Assembly: GCA_964384525.1 (NCBI GenBank)
Contig: CAYLKO010000033.1
Coordinates: 1 to 28,063 of the forward strand
DNA from: SHZI01 sp964384525
GTDB taxonomy: Bacteria; Pseudomonadota; Gammaproteobacteria; Steroidobacterales; GCA-2729495
Length of the DNA: 28,063 nt
Direction: 5' to 3'
Within the stretch, counting starts at the first letter, position 1, and each line of letters starts with the position of its first letter. This document shows positions 7,091 through 15,139 of this stretch, in pieces. The notes beneath the pieces were generated by a model. It saw only the letters and a program-made list of their open reading frames with translations, was not told the DNA's origin and did not search any database. The translations under genes were made by a program, and so were the position numbers.

Positions 7091-7299
7091 AAAGCGCCTT
7101 CTTTCGCGTTCGCAGTTCGCACCCGCTCGCATTCGATCTCCCTCAGCTCTGGTGTACTCGTGTCCTGAAGACCGGTATATGGCCGGCCAGTGAAATGCAT
7201 CACGTCGCGTTTCTCTTGGCGGTGATATATGGTTAAATCGCGGTTGTGACGCGCCGAAGACGTTGTTCGCACAACCTCCGGAGTTAGAAGGGAAAAGCA
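7091..7299 (+). promoter_or_regulatory. Long pilM leader between aptamer and start codon
   Basis: No gene is evident in these 209 bases. No classical terminator with a U-tract is seen, so control at the ribosome-binding site is plausible. CCTTCT at 7097-7102 is the exact complement of the pilM Shine-Dalgarno AGAAGG at 7286-7291, and a perfect GTTGT-TCGC-ACAAC hairpin (about 7262-7276) sits just before CTCCGGAG and that ribosome-binding site. A 13-codon open frame at 7195-7236 could be a leader peptide but has no support. Confidence 0.4.
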
Positions 7300-8361
7300 G
7301 TGCTTTTCGGCTCACGTTCCAGGCCGTTGATCGGCCTTGACATAACGACCTCTTCGATCAAGCTCGTCGAGCTGTCGCAGAGCGGCAAGTCCTATCGCGC
7401 AGAGAGCTACGCCGCAGAGCCCACGCCCCCCAACGCCATCAACGAAAAAACCATCGTTGATGCGCCGGCCGTGGGCGAGGCGATACGACGGGCGATCAAG
7501 CGTGCCGGCGTCAGTGCCCGGGATGCCGCCATTGCCATCAGCGGTGATGCGGCGATCACGAAGATCATCCAGATGCCACGACGCCTGTCCGCCCGGGAAC
7601 TCGAGGGCCAGGTTGAAATCCAGGCCGACCAGTACATTCCCTTCCCGATGGAGGAAGTGAGCTTCGATTTCGAGGTGATGGGCCCGTCAGCCAGCGATCC
7701 CGAAATGCTCGACGTCCTGCTCGTTGCCACCCGCACCGAGAACGTGGACCAACGAAAAGCCGCGGTCGAGGCTGCCGGACTGAACGCCCAGGTGGTCGAT
7801 GTCGAGCCATTCGCCCTGGAAAATGCCTGCAATCTGCTCGCCCACCAGATGCCTGATGGCGGCATGGATCACCTGGTCGCGATCGTGGATTTCGGCGCCA
7901 GCAACACCACCTTCAGCGTGCTGAAGGACATGCGGGTGATCTACACCCGCGACTTCTCCTTCGGTGGCCAGCAGCTCACCGAGGAAATCATGCGGACCTA
8001 CGGCCTCAGCCTGGAGGACGCCGGTCGCGCCAAGAAGGAAGGTGGCCTGCCCGGCAATTACGAACCCGAGGTGCTGGTGCCCTTCATCGACGACATGACC
8101 CAGCAGGTGAGCCGGTCGCTGCAGTTCTTCCTGGCATCAGGCGGTGGTCGCGAACAGCCCGACCAGATTCTGGTTTGTGGCGGCTGCGCGAACATCCCCG
8201 GTGTCGCCGACATGATCTCGAGCAAGGTGGGGATTCCCACTGAAATTGGTGATCCGCTCGGACAAATGAAAATCGCGAGCAAGGCAAAATCCCAAGGCAT
8301 TCGACGGGATGCCACGGCGTTGCTGACGGCGTGCGGGCTGGCACTGCGGAGTTTCGACTGA
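7300..8361 (+). CDS. pilM: Type IV pilus inner-membrane platform protein PilM (actin-like ATPase)
   Basis: This 353-residue cytoplasmic actin-fold protein binds ATP and grips the short N-terminal tail of PilN, linking the pilus motor to the alignment complex. LIGLDITTSSIKLVEL at residues 10-25 is the PilM phosphate-1 signature. VAIVDFGASNTTFSVL near the middle is the second phosphate loop and LVCGGCANIPG near the C-terminus is the adenosine motif. I chose the GTG at 7300 because AAGGG (7288-7292) is seven bases upstream and the homology begins at once. It heads the pilMNOPQ operon, one base before pilN, and is preceded by the c-di-GMP riboswitch. Length is typical. Confidence 0.97.
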   Translation: MLFGSRSRPLIGLDITTSSIKLVELSQSGKSYRAESYAAEPTPPNAINEKTIVDAPAVGEAIRRAIKRAGVSARDAAIAISGDAAITKIIQMPRRLSARELEGQVEIQADQYIPFPMEEVSFDFEVMGPSASDPEMLDVLLVATRTENVDQRKAAVEAAGLNAQVVDVEPFALENACNLLAHQMPDGGMDHLVAIVDFGASNTTFSVLKDMRVIYTRDFSFGGQQLTEEIMRTYGLSLEDAGRAKKEGGLPGNYEPEVLVPFIDDMTQQVSRSLQFFLASGGGREQPDQILVCGGCANIPGVADMISSKVGIPTEIGDPLGQMKIASKAKSQGIRRDATALLTACGLALRSFD

Positions 8362-8362
8362 T

Positions 8363-8968
8363 ATGCCCAGAATAAATCTGCTGCCCTGGCGGGCCGAGCT
8401 CCAGACTCGTCGGCGCAATCAGTTCTTCATCGGTCTGGGAGTGGCCGTGGGCGCGGCAGCTCTGGCGGTGCTTGCCTCCAATCTGGTGATGAACGGGATC
8501 ATCGACAACCAGGCCGATCGCAACAATCTGCTCAAGGCCGAAATCACCAGCCTCGACAAACGGATCGAGGAAATCCTCGACCTTGAAACCAAGAAGGATC
8601 GGCTGCTGGCTCGCATGGAGATCATCGAGCAACTCCAGCGCAGCCGGCCGGAAGAGGTCCATCTGTTCGATGAACTGGTGAAAACCCTGCCGGATGGTGT
8701 CCGCCTGACTGAAGTGAAGCAGACGGGCAGCCGGCTGGAGATCAAGGGCAGTGCCGAGTCCAACACCCGCGTATCGGCCTTCATGCGCAACATCGACAAA
8801 TCCAAGTGGCTGGCCAAGCCGGACCTGCAGGTTGTCGAAGTCCAGGATGTTTCCGGCAAGAAGAAGACGGTCGGCCCGGTTGAAACCGGTGAGTTCGTTG
8901 GCCGCTCTTCGCTGTTCACGGTCCATGCCAGCCAGGTTTCAGCGTCCGACGAGGAGGCCCGGCCATGA
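8363..8968 (+). CDS. pilN: Type IV pilus assembly protein PilN
   Basis: This 201-residue bitopic inner-membrane protein opens with MPRINLLPWRAELQTRRRN, the conserved cytoplasmic INLLPWR tail that docks in the groove of PilM. One membrane helix follows (about residues 22-44). The periplasmic part starts with a coiled coil (about 50-95, rich in Glu, Lys and Leu) and continues into a ferredoxin-like domain that pairs with PilO. The gene begins one base after pilM and its TGA overlaps the pilO ATG by four bases, so the subunits should be made in step. Nothing is unusual in length or motifs. Confidence 0.96.
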   Translation: MPRINLLPWRAELQTRRRNQFFIGLGVAVGAAALAVLASNLVMNGIIDNQADRNNLLKAEITSLDKRIEEILDLETKKDRLLARMEIIEQLQRSRPEEVHLFDELVKTLPDGVRLTEVKQTGSRLEIKGSAESNTRVSAFMRNIDKSKWLAKPDLQVVEVQDVSGKKKTVGPVETGEFVGRSSLFTVHASQVSASDEEARP

Positions 8969-9675
8969 ACTTCCTCGAAGAACTGAAGAGCCTCGACATC
9001 AACGATATCGGCCGTTGGCCGCTGCCGATCCAGGCCTTCTTCATGGTCGTGACCTTCGTTGTGGTCACCATTGGCGCGTTCTATCTGCTGGTCTGGAAAA
9101 CCCAGATGCCGCTGCTGGAAAAGGCCCAGGCGGAGGAGAAGGTTCTCAAGACCAGTTTCGAGGCCAAGCAGAAAAAGGCCGCCAACTTCAGCGCCTACAA
9201 GGCGCAGCTCGCCGAGATCGAGCGTTCGTTCGGCACCATGCTGCGGCAGTTGCCGGGCAAGACGGAGATTCCGAACCTGCTCGTCGATATCTCCCAGACC
9301 GGACTGGCCGCCGGCCTGCAGGAGGAGCTGTTCCAGCCTGGCGACGAGGTCCGCAAGGATTTCTATGCCGAAAAACCGATCAAGATCCGCCTGTCCGGCT
9401 CCTATCACGAGTTCGGCAAGTTCGTCAGCGACATCGCCGCCCTGCCCCGCATCGTGACGCTCCATGATGTCGAGATCGGGCCCAGAACCAAGGATGCAAC
9501 CTTCGATGACCTGACGCTGAACGTCACCGCCAAGACCTATCGCTATCTCGACGAGAGTGAAGTGGCTGAAGCTGCCGCTGCCGATGCCAAGGCGACCAAC
9601 AGCAAAGGCAAGAGTCGCACCACCCGCGAGACGAGCAAGGGCAAGCCAGCGCCCAAGGCAAACCAAAAGGGTTGA
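8965..9675 (+). CDS. pilO: Type IV pilus assembly protein PilO
   Basis: This 236-residue partner of PilN in the periplasmic alignment ring has a short cytoplasmic segment, one membrane helix (about residues 23-46), a coiled coil (about 50-90, LLEKAQAEEKVLKTSFEAKQ) and a ferredoxin-like domain with LLVDISQTGLAAGLQEELF and the strand KIRLSGSYHEFGKFVSDIAA. The tail beyond about residue 200 is a low-complexity Ala/Lys/Thr stretch (ATNSKGKSRTTRETSKGKP), longer than in many PilO proteins and probably disordered in the periplasm. It overlaps pilN by four bases and pilP by one to four bases depending on the pilP start. Confidence 0.95.
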   Translation: MNFLEELKSLDINDIGRWPLPIQAFFMVVTFVVVTIGAFYLLVWKTQMPLLEKAQAEEKVLKTSFEAKQKKAANFSAYKAQLAEIERSFGTMLRQLPGKTEIPNLLVDISQTGLAAGLQEELFQPGDEVRKDFYAEKPIKIRLSGSYHEFGKFVSDIAALPRIVTLHDVEIGPRTKDATFDDLTLNVTAKTYRYLDESEVAEAAAADAKATNSKGKSRTTRETSKGKPAPKANQKG

Positions 9676-10187
9676 TGTTGATGCGTTTTTCTGCAACGGC
9701 CGGCTTGTTGTTGATGTCCCTGGCGCTGACGGGCTGCGGCGCCGGCCAATCCGACCTCGAGAAGTACATAGACCAGGTGAAGGCGCGTCCCGGTGGCCGC
9801 ATCGACCCGCTGCCGCAGGTCAAGCCCTACGAGACCTTCAGCTACGAAGATGACAACCTGCGCTCGCCGTTCGTGCCGGATCGGCCGGCCGGGCGTGCCG
9901 GCATCACCGGTCCGCGACCGGATTCGGCCCGACCGAAGGAATATCTCGAGCAATTCCCGATCGATACGCTGGCGATGGCTGGTACGTTGAGTCAGGGCAA
10001 CTACACCTTCGGCCTCGTCCAGACCCAGGATGGTCTGCTGCACAAGGTTCGTCCGGGCAACTATATCGGCCAGTACGACGGGCGCGTCGTGGCCGTGACG
10101 CCCTCGGAAATCAAGATCGAAGAGCTGGTGCCGGACGGCGCAGGCAGTTTCTACAAGCGATCGGCAGCGATCGCCCTGAAGAATTGA
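9675..10187 (+). CDS. pilP: Type IV pilus lipoprotein PilP
   Basis: PilP is an inner-membrane lipoprotein whose HR domain bridges the PilN/PilO ring to the N0 domain of the secretin PilQ. A short signal peptide ends in the lipobox LTGC, giving a lipidated cysteine. The extended region RSPFVPDRP precedes the beta-sandwich, where LAMAGTLSQGNYTFGLVQTQDGLLHKVRPGNYIGQ... is the classic PilP core. Three starts are possible: TTG 9672, ATG 9675 and ATG 9681. I chose 9675 because it gives a TGATG junction with the pilO stop; ATG 9681 gives an equally good signal peptide. About 170 residues is normal for the family. Confidence 0.95.
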   Translation: MLMRFSATAGLLLMSLALTGCGAGQSDLEKYIDQVKARPGGRIDPLPQVKPYETFSYEDDNLRSPFVPDRPAGRAGITGPRPDSARPKEYLEQFPIDTLAMAGTLSQGNYTFGLVQTQDGLLHKVRPGNYIGQYDGRVVAVTPSEIKIEELVPDGAGSFYKRSAAIALKN

Positions 10188-10238
10188 CGGGTGATGCGCA
10201 TGGCTGGTGGCCGACACAGAATGGTTTGGGAGTACGGG

Positions 10239-12494
10239 ATGATGAGCACGACTTCGGGCAATGACGGTAGCGGGATACCGGCAGGGTGGGCCACGGCCGC
10301 CGGCCGATATTTCGCGACAGCGTTTGCCAGGCTGGGGCTTGCCGGGCTGATGTTGATTTTCGGTGGCCTGGCGATCGCCCAGGCCCAGGTTCCGGCCGGC
10401 AATCAGCTCACCGATATCCAGGTGCAGCCGCTGGCCGGCAATCGCATCGAGCAGCGGCTGGTAACTTACGGGCCGGCTTCGGCCCCGCTGTCATTCACCA
10501 TCGACAACCCGGCCCGCATCTCGCTCGATCTGCCGGCCACTTCCCTCGCGCTGAAGAGCCGCCGCAAGGACGTCAAGGTCGGTCCGCTGGATACCGTTCT
10601 GGCGGCCGAAGCCAACGGCCGGACCCGCGTGGTCCTGAACCTCGACTCCATGGTGCCCTACCAGACCCGTGTTGAAGGCAACGCCATCGTGGTGACGCTG
10701 GACGCGCCGGGCAGCAGCGCTGCGTCGGTCGCCAGCTTCCCGGCACCAACCGCTACGGCACCAGCCGGCGGCACCAGCCAGGCCGCATCGTCGGCAGGCA
10801 CTCCCGTGGCCGCTGCCGGCCGCAGCATCACCAACCTGGATTTTCGCCGGGGGGAAAATGGCGGTGGTCGCGTGATCGTCACGCTGTCCGATCCCGGCAC
10901 CCCGGTCGACGTCCGCAAGGAAGGCGATCGCATCCTCCTCGACTTCAGCGGCACGACGCTGCCGGACAGCCTGCTGAAGCGGCTGGACGTCAAGGATTTT
11001 GCGACGCCGGTGAACCTGATCGAAGCCGGTCGCACCCCGAACGGCTCGCGGATCACGATTGCCGCCAAGCTGCCCTTCGAGGAACTGGCCTATCAGTCGG
11101 ACAACCAGTTCTCGGTTGAAGTGTCGCCCGTCGTCAAGGCGGCTGTCGATGCCAAGCCCACCCTGTTCAGCAAGGATCGCGAGTACAAGGGCGAACGGCT
11201 GACCCTCTCCTTCCAGGACATCGAAACCCGTGCCGTCCTGCAGTTGCTGGCCGACGTCAGCGGCCGGAACATCATCGTTTCCGATTCGGTGCAGGGCAAT
11301 GTCACCCTGCGGCTGCAGAACGTGCCCTGGGATCAGGCGCTGGACATCGTCCTCGCCACCAAGGGCCTCGACATGCGCGAGAACGGCGGCGTGATCATCG
11401 TGGCGCCGGCCGACGAGATCGCCGCGCGCGAGAAGGCCGACCTGGAGGCCCGCAAGGAAATCCGCGAGCTGGAGCCGCTGGTCTCCGAATACATCCAGGT
11501 GAATTACGCCAAGGCCGGTGACCTGGCCGCCCTGATGCGCGGGGGCAAGGGCAGCTCGCTGCTCTCCGAGCGGGGTTCCGTCGCCATCGACGAGCGCACC
11601 AACACGCTGCTCGTGCAGGATGTTCCCGAACGGATCACGGAGATCCGCCGTCTGGTCGGCACGCTGGATATCCCGGTCCGCCAGGTGCTGATCGAATCCC
11701 GCATCGTCATCGTCCGGGACGACTTCAGCCGCGATCTCGGCATCCGCTGGGGCGTCACGGGCGTCAAGGATCGGGGCGATGGCCTTGTGGCCATCACCGG
11801 TTCGGGCTCCGGCACCGACACGATCGTCAACTCCGGAATCGGCAACATCAACAGTAGCGGACAGCCCTTCCCGGTCACGATTCCGGCGCTGAACGACCGC
11901 TACAACGTCAATCTGCCCGTGGCCAATCCGGCCGGCAAGCTGGCCCTGGCGCTGCTCGATGACGATTACCTCGTTGATCTCGAGCTGTCGGCCCTGCAGG
12001 CCGAGGGCCGGGGCGAGGTGGTGTCCTCGCCGCGCGTCATCACCGCCAACCAGAAGGAAGCCTCCATCCGCCAGGGTGTGGAGATTCCCTATCAGGAATC
12101 TGCTTCCAGCGGCGCCACGACCACGCAGTTCAAGGAAGCCGTGCTGAGCCTCACCGTGACTCCGCAGATCACGCCGGATGATCGCATCATCCTCGATCTG
12201 CAGGTCACCAAGGACAGCGTCGGCGCGGTGGTGACCAACGAGCGGGGCGGTTCCGTGCCCAGCATCGACACGCGTGCCATCCAGACCCAGGTGCTGGTGA
12301 ACAACGGCCAGACCGTGGTTCTGGGCGGCATCTACGAGACCGAGGAATCGCAGGACAACACCAAGGTTCCGGTGCTGGGCGACATTCCCGGCGTGGGCGT
12401 GCTCTTCCGCTCCACGCGCAAGGTCTCGAACAAGTCGGAACTGCTGATTTTCGTGACACCGAAGATCCTGCGGGAAGGTTCCAACATTTACTAA
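10239..12494 (+). CDS. pilQ: Type IV pilus secretin PilQ
   Basis: PilQ forms the outer-membrane gated pore through which the pilus passes. With the start at 10239 it has 751 residues. The signal sequence is preceded by about 30 polar residues and its hydrophobic core is LGLAGLMLIFGGLAIAQA. Two AMIN domains follow (about residues 55-150 and 195-300) that bind peptidoglycan, then an STN/N0 domain (LTLSFQDIETRAVLQLLADV), an N1 domain (VSEYIQVNYAKAGDLAALM) and the secretin core with SSPRVITANQKEA and the signature VPVLGDIPGVGVLFR. GTG 10191 and ATG 10194 also lie in frame, but GGGAG at 10228-10232 places the best ribosome-binding site before 10239. Confidence 0.95.
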   Translation: MMSTTSGNDGSGIPAGWATAAGRYFATAFARLGLAGLMLIFGGLAIAQAQVPAGNQLTDIQVQPLAGNRIEQRLVTYGPASAPLSFTIDNPARISLDLPATSLALKSRRKDVKVGPLDTVLAAEANGRTRVVLNLDSMVPYQTRVEGNAIVVTLDAPGSSAASVASFPAPTATAPAGGTSQAASSAGTPVAAAGRSITNLDFRRGENGGGRVIVTLSDPGTPVDVRKEGDRILLDFSGTTLPDSLLKRLDVKDFATPVNLIEAGRTPNGSRITIAAKLPFEELAYQSDNQFSVEVSPVVKAAVDAKPTLFSKDREYKGERLTLSFQDIETRAVLQLLADVSGRNIIVSDSVQGNVTLRLQNVPWDQALDIVLATKGLDMRENGGVIIVAPADEIAAREKADLEARKEIRELEPLVSEYIQVNYAKAGDLAALMRGGKGSSLLSERGSVAIDERTNTLLVQDVPERITEIRRLVGTLDIPVRQVLIESRIVIVRDDFSRDLGIRWGVTGVKDRGDGLVAITGSGSGTDTIVNSGIGNINSSGQPFPVTIPALNDRYNVNLPVANPAGKLALALLDDDYLVDLELSALQAEGRGEVVSSPRVITANQKEASIRQGVEIPYQESASSGATTTQFKEAVLSLTVTPQITPDDRIILDLQVTKDSVGAVVTNERGGSVPSIDTRAIQTQVLVNNGQTVVLGGIYETEESQDNTKVPVLGDIPGVGVLFRSTRKVSNKSELLIFVTPKILREGSNIY

Positions 12495-12562
12495 GCGTTC
12501 AACGTCTCAAGGGAACAGCCAGGCGGGATTGATGGCCGTCCGGCAGTGGTGAGGGAGTCATC

Positions 12563-14503
12563 GTGTTTAGAAAACTAAATTCTTTGTGCCTGCTCGTGGC
12601 ATCGGCCGTGCTGATGTCCTGCGGCGGCGGTGGCGGCAACACCATCACCAGCCCGGGTGGTGGCAGTGGCGGACAAGTTGCCAATGTCACGCTGCTGGCA
12701 GCCAGCCCGCAATTGCTGTCTGACCAGGGTGGCGCAACCACCGTCACGGTCACGGCGCAGGTGAAGGACGCGAACAACGCAGTCCTCACCGATATCCCCG
12801 TCACTTTCGGCGCGACCTCCGGCTCCCTGGCGGTCACCCAGCCCACCACGGACGGCGCGGGACTGGCACTCGCCCAGCTTTCCAATGGCACCAATCCGGC
12901 CAACCGCAACATCACCATCACCGCCACGGCCGGTACCATCAGCGGCTCGGTGAATATCGCGGTCGTCGGCACGACCTTGACGATCACCGGCCCGGCTTCG
13001 CTCGCGTCTGGCGATACAGGTACGTTTGCGGTGGTGGCCAAGGACTCCAAGGGCGCCGGGATCGCCGGCACCACGGTCACGCTGACCTCGGCAACCGGCA
13101 ACAGCATCTTGGCGCCGTCGCTCACCACCGATGGCACCGGCAACGTGCCGTTCACGGTCACGGCGAGCGCGGCCGGCAATGACACCATCACTGCCGCAGG
13201 CCTGGGCCTGACCACGACCAAACCCATTGCCATTTCCGGTGACGTCTTCAGCTTCACGGCCCCGGTGGCCGGCACCGAGGTCAATCTGGGTGTTGCGCAG
13301 GCCTTGACGGTGAACTGGTCGAAGAACGGGGCGCCACAGGCGGGCCAGACCATCCAGTTTTCCAGCACGCGGGGCACGCTCTCTGCTTCGACAGCCGTGA
13401 CCAACGGCGCCGGTGATGCCAGCGTCACCATCTCGGCGGCCACCGCTGGCCCCGCCGTCATCACGGCAACCAATCCGGAATCTACCACCACCAGCCGAAA
13501 CATCGAATTCGTTGCCACCACGCCGGCAACCATCGAACTCCAGGCCTCCCCGCTGACCGTGGGTGCGGGCGAGCAGAGCGAGTTGACGGCACAGGTGCGG
13601 GATGGCGCCGGCAATCTGGTCAAGAATCAGGTGATCGAGTTTCTGGTTGACGCGGACCTGACCAGCGGTTCGCTGTCAGTCGGCACCGACGTCACCGACA
13701 GTCAGGGACGGGCCAAGTCCGTGTATACCGGCGGCTCGAGCCCCAGTGCGGCCAACGGCGTGATCATCCGCGCCACCGTGCAGAACACCGGCATCACGGA
13801 CACGGTGGCACTGACGGTGGCCCGGCAGGAGCTCTTCCTGACCCTGGGTACCGGCAACACCCTGTTCGAAGTCGGCACGGCAACCTATGCCAAGGAGTGG
13901 GTGATCCTGGTTACCGACGTGGAAGGCAATGCCGTGGCCAACAAGACCGTGCAGGCCAGCATCCGGTCGAATGCATATGCCAAGGGTTTCCTGACCTACC
14001 AGGATCCGGTCTGGCAGTACGCACCGCCGGTATCGCCAGTCTGGTGCCCGGATGAAGACGCGAATTCCAACGGTATCCTGGACCCGAACGAAGACTTCAA
14101 CGGCAGCGAAAAGATCGAAGCCGGCAACATCGCGCTGGTGGCCGCCGTGCCGGAGTCGGCGCCGCTCGGCAATCCCTGTGCCAGCGCTGGCGGCCAGGGC
14201 ACCTCGGCCAACGTGGTGACCAACAGTCAGGGCCGTGCCCGGGTCTGCGTGTTCTATCCGCAGAACTACGCGATGTGGGTGAAGACCCGGCTGACCGCGA
14301 AGGCCAGTGTCACCGGCGGGACGGAGTTCAGCGAATCCAGCCTTTTCACGCTGGAAGTGCTGGCAGATGACGTCAAGTCCGAGAGCGAGTCGCCGCCGAA
14401 CCAGAGCAGTCCGTTTGGCCCTAACAACGGCCAGGATATTAACGGCCAGGATATTCCGTTGACCGGCAATCCGGCCACCGATTGTGCGGTGCCGCCTCCC
14501 TGA
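12563..14503 (+). CDS. Lipoprotein with tandem bacterial Ig-like (Big_1/invasin-type) domains, pil-operon-linked
   Basis: This 646-residue protein starts at a GTG with GAGGGAG six bases upstream. A signal peptide ends at a lipobox (VLMSC), followed by a glycine-rich linker. About four beta-rich repeats follow (roughly 40-135, 136-225, 226-320 and 321-420), each with the intimin/invasin-like pattern of a non-repetitive strand, a D/N-G-x-G turn and an alternating Thr/Val tail. The last 220 residues hold four cysteines and an acidic loop DEDANSNGILDPNEDF resembling a calcium-binding EF-hand/dockerin loop. It sits 68 bases after pilQ and before a strong terminator, so it is probably the last gene of the pilus operon. 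I infer a surface-exposed or secretin-associated adhesive role; the exact role is unknown. Confidence 0.85.
   Translation: MFRKLNSLCLLVASAVLMSCGGGGGNTITSPGGGSGGQVANVTLLAASPQLLSDQGGATTVTVTAQVKDANNAVLTDIPVTFGATSGSLAVTQPTTDGAGLALAQLSNGTNPANRNITITATAGTISGSVNIAVVGTTLTITGPASLASGDTGTFAVVAKDSKGAGIAGTTVTLTSATGNSILAPSLTTDGTGNVPFTVTASAAGNDTITAAGLGLTTTKPIAISGDVFSFTAPVAGTEVNLGVAQALTVNWSKNGAPQAGQTIQFSSTRGTLSASTAVTNGAGDASVTISAATAGPAVITATNPESTTTSRNIEFVATTPATIELQASPLTVGAGEQSELTAQVRDGAGNLVKNQVIEFLVDADLTSGSLSVGTDVTDSQGRAKSVYTGGSSPSAANGVIIRATVQNTGITDTVALTVARQELFLTLGTGNTLFEVGTATYAKEWVILVTDVEGNAVANKTVQASIRSNAYAKGFLTYQDPVWQYAPPVSPVWCPDEDANSNGILDPNEDFNGSEKIEAGNIALVAAVPESAPLGNPCASAGGQGTSANVVTNSQGRARVCVFYPQNYAMWVKTRLTAKASVTGGTEFSESSLFTLEVLADDVKSESESPPNQSSPFGPNNGQDINGQDIPLTGNPATDCAVPPP
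14426..14455 (+). repeat. Perfect 15-bp tandem duplication inside the lipoprotein gene
   Basis: AACGGCCAGGATATT occurs twice in direct succession and encodes NGQDI twice near the C-terminus of the Ig-like lipoprotein. It keeps frame, and the exact identity suggests a recent slippage event. Confidence 0.9.
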
Positions 14504-14536
14504 TGGGCTTCAGCTGATCACCGCAAGGTGACATGG

Positions 14537-14574
14537 CAAATGAACAGGCCGGCGCAAGCCGGCCTGTTCATTTG
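14537..14574 (+). terminator. Strong hairpin ending the pil operon
   Basis: A perfect 17-bp inverted repeat (14537-14553 with 14558-14574) is capped by a GCAA (GNRA) tetraloop. The stem is very GC-rich at the top (GGCCGGC/GCCGGCC). It lies 34 bases after the lipoprotein stop and just before aroK. The 3' arm ends in TTCATTT rather than a pure T-run, so the U-tract is short but the stem is exceptionally stable. Confidence 0.8.
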
Positions 14575-14611
14575 GTTGACGCCCCGGAACCCATCCACAA
14601 CACTGCGCGAC

Positions 14612-15139
14612 ATGACCACCGCCAGCACGCTTGAGAGCATTTTCCTCGTCGGCTCGATGGGTTCCGGCAAGTCGGCGGTCGGTCGCCGGCTGGCGCGCGA
14701 GCTCGACCGGCCGTTCATCGACAGCGATGACGTGATCGAGGAACGGAGTGGCGTTGATATTCCCTTTATCTTCGAGCGGGAGGGGGAAGAGGGCTTCCGC
14801 CAGCGGGAATCGAAGGTAATCGAGGAGCTGACCGAACTGCCGGGGATCGTGCTGGCCACCGGGGGTGGCTCGGCGCAGCATCCGGGCAACCGCGCCCTGC
14901 TCCACAGCCGCGGTTTTGTCGTGTATCTGCACGCGACGATCGACCAGCAGCTGAAACGCACCCGACGGGGCCATGAGCGGCCGATGTTGAAAGGCGGCGA
15001 GCCCCGGGAAATCCTGAGCCGGCTGATGGCGATCCGGGATCCGCAGTTTCGCGAGATCGCCCACCTCATCGTCGAGACCGACGGCCGTCGCGTGTCTTCG
15101 GTGGTGCGGGATATTCGACGTAACATGCCGTCATGCTGA
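14612..15139 (+). CDS. aroK: Shikimate kinase
   Basis: This 175-residue kinase phosphorylates shikimate at the 3-hydroxyl in the chorismate pathway. Walker A is GSMGSGKS (residues 14-21). Substrate residues are visible in the conserved DSDD (37-40), in FRQRE (Arg63), in the ATGGG loop (82-86) and in the lid around RTRRGHERPML (116-126). I start at the ATG at 14612 (MTTASTLESIFLVG), which matches the family; the frame is open to 14528, but that part runs through the terminator hairpin. The TGA overlaps the aroB ATG by seven bases. Placement of aroK-aroB after pilQ is common in Gammaproteobacteria. Confidence 0.97.
   Translation: MTTASTLESIFLVGSMGSGKSAVGRRLARELDRPFIDSDDVIEERSGVDIPFIFEREGEEGFRQRESKVIEELTELPGIVLATGGGSAQHPGNRALLHSRGFVVYLHATIDQQLKRTRRGHERPMLKGGEPREILSRLMAIRDPQFREIAHLIVETDGRRVSSVVRDIRRNMPSC

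Noticed and set aside
7195..7236. A 13-codon open frame, MHHVAFLLAVIYG, in the pilM leader that could be a leader peptide.
   Set aside because: It has no Shine-Dalgarno sequence and no regulatory codon run, and frames this short are common by chance. Not called.
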